NCBI RefSeq assembly: GCF_011420305.2 | Contig: NZ_CP061769.1 | Location: 744,001-808,000, forward strand | Direction of reading: 5' to 3' | DNA from: Nocardioides ochotonae | Lineage (GTDB): Bacteria > Actinomycetota > Actinomycetes > Propionibacteriales > Nocardioidaceae | DNA length: 64,000 bases | Shown: positions 60,586 to 64,000 of the stretch, in pieces | Layout: each line of letters opens with the position of its first letter | How positions within the stretch are numbered: position 1 is the stretch's first letter | Notes under the pieces: generated by a model | Database searches by the model: none | Told to the model about the DNA's origin: nothing | What the model saw: the letters and a program-made list of their open reading frames with translations, nothing else | Made by a program: the position numbers and the translations under genes

Positions 60586-63102
60586 CTACAGGAGGTCGAG
60601 GTCCTCCGGCGCCAGCGCCCGCTCGAACCGCCAGGCCGTGCCCTGCTTGCGGAGGGTGTGCCCGGACTCGGTCGGCCGGTCCTGCCACCGGCGCAGCCAG
60701 TGGCCGAGCGACTTGGCGTTGGGGCGGCCCCCGTGCGCGGGCCGGGGCAGCGCCCCGGCGAGGTCGCGGTCGAAGTCGCCCCGGGCGACCGCCTCGGCGG
60801 CCGTCCACGGCCGGGCCCCGAACTCGGCGCGGAGGAGGTCGAGGACGTCGGCGTCCTCGGCCTCCTCCAGCCCGCCCTCCCGGGCCGCCCCGCCAACCTT
60901 CCCCGGCACCCCGGCCCAGGCGAGGATGCCCTGCGTGGCGCGGGTCCACCGCGCGTAGTCGTCCGACCGGCCCGGGTCCGACGACGGCCGCCCGGCCTGG
61001 TGCCACCCGACGACCAGCGTGAGCAGCGCGCCGAGCAGGTCGCCCCGGCGCTCCTCGACCCACGGCTTGAGGTCGATCGCGAACCGGCGCTCCTCGGGCC
61101 GGGCCACCCCGGCGTCGATCGTCACCCACCGCACCCGGCGCCGCATGTCGCCGCCGAACGTCAGGTTGTTGCCGGTGACGGTCCAGACCCGGTCGTTGGT
61201 CAGGGTGGCCTCCTCGTTGCCGCCGAGCAGCCGGTCGGTCCACTCGCCCGACGTCAGGAGGCCGTCGAACCGGGAGGACGCGAACGGCCCGCTGAGGTTG
61301 TCGAAGGTGACCACCGGGCCGGTCGTCTGGTCGAGGATCGTCGTGATCTGCTTGCGCAACTCGTCGTCGCTCCGGGGCATCTCGGCCCGGAAGACGCCGC
61401 CGTGGACGGCGCGGAGGATCCAGGCGAGGTACGACTTCCCGGACCCGGGCGTCGGCGCGCCGATCGCGAACAGCGGGTACGGCGGCCCGGCCACCTCCCG
61501 GAGCAGCGGGGTGAGCAGCGCGGCCAGGTACGTCGCCCGGTCGTCGTGGGTGACGAACGGGAACCCCGCGGTGGGGCCGCCGCCGGGCGGCCCGAGCAGC
61601 GCGTCGAGCAGCGCGACGGCCTCCGCGGCCTGGGCGCGGGTGACCTCGCCCCGGGGCACCGGGACGTCGATCTCGGGCAGGAGGAGCACCCCCGTCGCCG
61701 CGTCGTAGCCGGGCTCGGCGAGCACCGACCCGTCCGCGAGGACCAGGGGCGTGTGCACCACGGCGCGCAGCGCGCGGGCCCCGGTGACGTACTCCGGCGA
61801 GCCGAGGAGCAGCGCCGCCGTGTCGGTGGGGAGCACCGCGGCCTTCTCCTGGGCGACCCGCTGCCCCTGGGGCGTGACCATCTTGAACACGTCGGCGTTG
61901 TGCGCGACGAGCGCGCGCAGCGCGGGGCCGTCGAGCCGCCGGACCTGCGCGGCCCCGTCCTCGTCGTACACCACCGAGCCGTCCTCGTACTGCCGACTGC
62001 CGGTGGGCTCGACGTACCCGTCCTCGCCCTGGCGCGGGGTGTAGACGAGGCTGCCGTCGCGCCGGAACACTCCGGACAGCGACCCGGTGCCGAGCGCCCG
62101 GCACGCGGCCTTGTACGCCGCGTCCGGGTTGGTGACGTCGAGCCGGACCTTCGGCCGGGCCTCCGGCTCACCGGGCTCGACCGAGAAGTCGGGCGGCGGG
62201 TTGGCCGCGGGGTCGCGGACGCCGGTGTCCCAGCCTCGGTCCAGCGTGTCGTTGGCCTTCCTCTCGTCGGGGTCCACGCCGATGTCGGCGAACACCTTGC
62301 AGACGAGGCCGCGGAGCGCGTCCGGGTCCAGGTCCTCGTCCGCGCAGTCGGGGGGCAGTTGCGCCCACAGGCCGCCGACGAGGACGCCGGTGTCGAAGAT
62401 GCGCGCGTTGCGCTGGCCGTGCTTCGCCTCGCCGAGCCAGCGCAGGGCGCCGTTGACGCGGCGGCGGACCTCGGCCGGGCGGAGGGTCGGGAGGTCGACG
62501 GCGGCAACCTCGGCGCGCTCCGCCTTCCTCAGCGCCTCGACCCACGGCTCGGGCAGCGCCGCGGTGACGGCGTCCCACCCGCCCGCGGGCGGGCCGGGCA
62601 GCGCGGCGTCGTCCGCGCCGTACCACCGGTAGGTGGCGCCGGTGTCGGGGTGCCGCGACGGCCAGGCGACGGCGTAGCGGGAGCCCCACCAGATCGTCTC
62701 GACGCCGTCGCCGACGTCCCGCCACTCCAGGCCGGCGGGCACCCGGTAGAAGGCGATCCGCGACCCGTCCTCACGGCTGGTGCTGCTGAGCGTGGGCGGC
62801 AGCGGCCCGAGCGCCACGGCCTTGAAGGCGACGGTCTGGTCGCCGCCGTTGCGGACGTCAACGTCGATGCCCACGACGTCCTCGGGCAGGCGCACGCCGA
62901 CGTTGCCGCCGGGGTTGTACTCGGCCAGGAAACGGAGGTCGGCGTCGGTGAAGGCGTGGACGCCGCGGTGCTTCTTCCCGGTGAAGCCCTCGACCGGGGG
63001 CTCCTTCGCCTTCGCGGGCAGCGACACCGGGGCCATGCCCGCGTCGCGGTACCGCTCGGCCGCGGCCTCGAACGGCCCGGCGGGGTGGAGGAACAGCGTC
63101 AT
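60586..63102 (-). CDS. PrimPol-helicase replication protein
   Basis: An 838-residue replication protein. The N-terminal bifunctional primase/polymerase (about 8-200) has VGIDVDVRNGG with the metal-binding pair D80/D82, then STSREDGSRIAFYRVP and VAWPSRHPDTGATYRWYG. A middle region of unknown structure follows. The C-terminal ATPase has Walker A GAPTPGSGKSYLA (about 545-557), Walker B-like VVTFDNLSGPF and a sensor-like VWTVTGNNLTFGGDMRRR. This layout is found in replication proteins of plasmids, integrative elements and phage satellites. It overlaps the 69-residue gene upstream by 4 nt. It supports autonomous replication of the excised element. Confidence 0.9.
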   Translation of the reverse strand: MTLFLHPAGPFEAAAERYRDAGMAPVSLPAKAKEPPVEGFTGKKHRGVHAFTDADLRFLAEYNPGGNVGVRLPEDVVGIDVDVRNGGDQTVAFKAVALGPLPPTLSSTSREDGSRIAFYRVPAGLEWRDVGDGVETIWWGSRYAVAWPSRHPDTGATYRWYGADDAALPGPPAGGWDAVTAALPEPWVEALRKAERAEVAAVDLPTLRPAEVRRRVNGALRWLGEAKHGQRNARIFDTGVLVGGLWAQLPPDCADEDLDPDALRGLVCKVFADIGVDPDERKANDTLDRGWDTGVRDPAANPPPDFSVEPGEPEARPKVRLDVTNPDAAYKAACRALGTGSLSGVFRRDGSLVYTPRQGEDGYVEPTGSRQYEDGSVVYDEDGAAQVRRLDGPALRALVAHNADVFKMVTPQGQRVAQEKAAVLPTDTAALLLGSPEYVTGARALRAVVHTPLVLADGSVLAEPGYDAATGVLLLPEIDVPVPRGEVTRAQAAEAVALLDALLGPPGGGPTAGFPFVTHDDRATYLAALLTPLLREVAGPPYPLFAIGAPTPGSGKSYLAWILRAVHGGVFRAEMPRSDDELRKQITTILDQTTGPVVTFDNLSGPFASSRFDGLLTSGEWTDRLLGGNEEATLTNDRVWTVTGNNLTFGGDMRRRVRWVTIDAGVARPEERRFAIDLKPWVEERRGDLLGALLTLVVGWHQAGRPSSDPGRSDDYARWTRATQGILAWAGVPGKVGGAAREGGLEEAEDADVLDLLRAEFGARPWTAAEAVARGDFDRDLAGALPRPAHGGRPNAKSLGHWLRRWQDRPTESGHTLRKQGTAWRFERALAPEDLDLL

Positions 63103-63308
63103 CGCCCCTCACCTCCGGCGAGCAGCAGGGCGGCGAGTTCCCGGGCGTCGTCGGGGTCGATCGGCGACCTCGCCAGCGCGGCCGTGATCTGCTCCTGCAG
63201 CCTCGCGGCGGTGTCGAGCGCGAGGGCGTCGGCGACGACCTCCGGGGGCTCGCTGGCCTTGATGGCGCGCGCGTACGCGGCCAGGGTGGTGGTTCGCTTG
63301 GGGATCAC
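63099..63308 (-). CDS. Small unknown protein coupled to PrimPol
   Basis: A 69-residue protein from a GTG at 63308 with GGCAGGA upstream; a TTG at 63332 would add 8 residues. The sequence is helical (TLAAYARAIKASEPPEVVAD, then TAARLQEQITAALARS) and ends inside the PrimPol start (ATGA). No known family. Small genes in this place often encode replication accessory or DNA-binding proteins. Confidence 0.6.
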   Translation of the reverse strand: MIPKRTTTLAAYARAIKASEPPEVVADALALDTAARLQEQITAALARSPIDPDDARELAALLLAGGEGR

Positions 63309-63665
63309 GGTGGTCCTGCCCTTCGGTGGCAACGATTACTCGTCCACGGCCCGGTGGTGGCCGTCCCGAAGGGCGTTCTCGGCGGTCGGGGCAGTCGTCG
63401 GGTGCTACGCCCGTACTCACATCCGAGGGTGACTGCCCGTCATCCCGCACCCCAATCATACCTAGGGTTCGGCCAAGCCGCTGCGGCCAGAGACGGCGCC
63501 GGGCCCCGGCCACTTCACCAAGGCGGCCGGGGACCCGAGCGGGTCGGGGGACGGGCAGGAACCCCGCGACAATCATCCCGCGGGCCGCCCCCGTGGGGCT
63601 CGGGGTTGGCCCAGGGTGCCCCGCTCTCTGCCGACCGGGGCGCCGGGGTACCCGACCCCTGGGGG
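63309..63665. other. Gap with probable minus-strand promoter; no gene seen
   Basis: About 360 bp without a credible gene. On the minus strand TATGAT (63460-63455) is a good -10 and could drive the 69-residue and PrimPol genes, with a leader of about 140 nt. GGGCAGTC (63388-63395) and GACTGCCC (63431-63438) form an inverted pair inside that leader. Confidence 0.35.
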
Positions 63666-63989
63666 TCAGCCCGCGGGCGGCGCAGCGTCGCTCGGCCGGG
63701 TGTCGGGGCGCGCCTGCTTCCTGCTTCCGCTGGCTGCACGCCCGGGCGCGGCCCAACCCCGCGCCCGGGCGTACGCGGCGAGGGCGTCCCGGACCGGCGC
63801 CCTCGCCGCCCGCGCCGCCTGCGAGGAGGACGAGAGGTCGCGCTGGCTGACCCTCACCCCCTCCCGCGCCGCGCCCCTGACCGGGGTCGCCCCGGACGCG
63901 TGCCGGACGCGCACCTGGGAGAGGGCGCCGACGTTGGTGACGTGAGGCATCCCGAAGTGGGGCCGCGACATCAGGAACTCCACGGCCAT
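63666..63989 (-). CDS. Possible small protein at the window edge
   Basis: An open frame of 107 residues from an ATG at 63989. The frame stays open to the window end, so the true start may lie outside. The first part (EFLMSRPHFGMPHVTNVGAL, then SQVRVRHASGATPVRG) looks like real protein; the end is Ala/Arg/Pro-rich. No family is recognised; a DNA-binding role is possible. An overlapping plus-strand frame (63616-63945) is more biased and less credible. Confidence 0.35.
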   Translation of the reverse strand: MAVEFLMSRPHFGMPHVTNVGALSQVRVRHASGATPVRGAAREGVRVSQRDLSSSSQAARAARAPVRDALAAYARARGWAAPGRAASGSRKQARPDTRPSDAAPPAG

Positions 63990-64000
63990 GCCGAGGGCGT

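Larger units (their letters stand above)
57726..64000. mobile_element. Integrative element (serine-integrase type), left part
   Basis: From the cpaF break to the window end, all genes are typical of a mobile element: large serine integrase, small resolvase, PrimPol-helicase replication protein and short unknown ORFs. All except the integrase lie on the minus strand, facing it. Some actinomycete integrative and conjugative elements carry PrimPol-type replication proteins, and phage satellites do too. No transfer, capsid, portal or terminase gene is visible here, so the class is undecided. The right end is outside the window. Confidence 0.85.

Noticed and set aside
63616..63945. Plus-strand open frame of 109 codons in the element
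   Set aside because: Composition is Ala/Arg/Pro-biased without any recognisable domain, and it overlaps a more protein-like minus-strand frame.

Overview
This is a 64 kb stretch of a very GC-rich (around 72%) actinobacterial chromosome. The gene families and their order (mfd, SurA-like lipoprotein, mazG; DUF222/HNH nuclease; a C50-type carotenoid operon; Ku with separate LigD-type proteins; a Tad-type CpaF ATPase) suggest Nocardioides or a close relative. That assignment is inference; there is no rRNA in the window. I saw no tRNA, rRNA or CRISPR array.

Region 1 (1-24457) is an exopolysaccharide locus. It opens with the 3' part of a large secreted DUF4082/Ig-repeat protein. A tightly overlapping operon follows: Gfo/Idh dehydrogenase, sugar epimerase, two DegT-type aminotransferases, a NeuD-type acyltransferase, glycosyltransferases, a Wzx-like flippase, a Wzz-like chain-length protein and a Wzy-like polymerase/ligase. 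This looks like a Wzx/Wzy-dependent polymer containing N-acylated amino sugars. A divergent deacetylase/glycosyltransferase pair sits beside a second plus-strand unit: a GNAT protein, then an acyl-AMP ligase, a PLP-dependent decarboxylase and an acyl carrier protein. That trio is best known from exosortase/PEP-CTERM polysaccharide loci. A secreted beta-helix-like protein, a GT4 enzyme, a nucleotide-sugar dehydrogenase and a methyltransferase complete the locus. A shared upstream element may tie several of these promoters together.

Region 2 (24479-34324) has a three-gene membrane/beta-propeller operon, then mfd, a SurA-like lipoprotein and mazG, then a DUF222/HNH nuclease under a perfect LexA box. 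Region 3 (34512-42504) has a glycosyltransferase unit converging on a seven-gene carotenoid operon (idi, crtE, crtB, crtI, two half-size lycopene cyclase subunits, lycopene elongase), followed by a VOC protein. Region 4 (42643-50380) has a DHA2 exporter, a minus-strand operon (FMO, BASS transporter, epimerase, ku), and a ligase/polymerase pair that completes non-homologous end joining. Region 5 (50536-57019) has a secreted protein, an orphan response regulator, an MpaB-type oxygenase, an NlpC/P60 hydrolase under a c-di-AMP riboswitch, a spermidine-synthase-like protein, a GAP-family membrane protein and an acyl-CoA synthetase bracketed by 37-bp direct repeats.

Region 6 (57076-64000) is a cpaF/tadA gene cut at the codons of its Walker A loop by an integrative element. 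The element carries a large serine integrase, a small serine resolvase, a PrimPol-helicase replication protein and a symmetric pair of 45-nt arms between primase and resolvase that may be an origin or a recombination site. Its far end lies outside the window.
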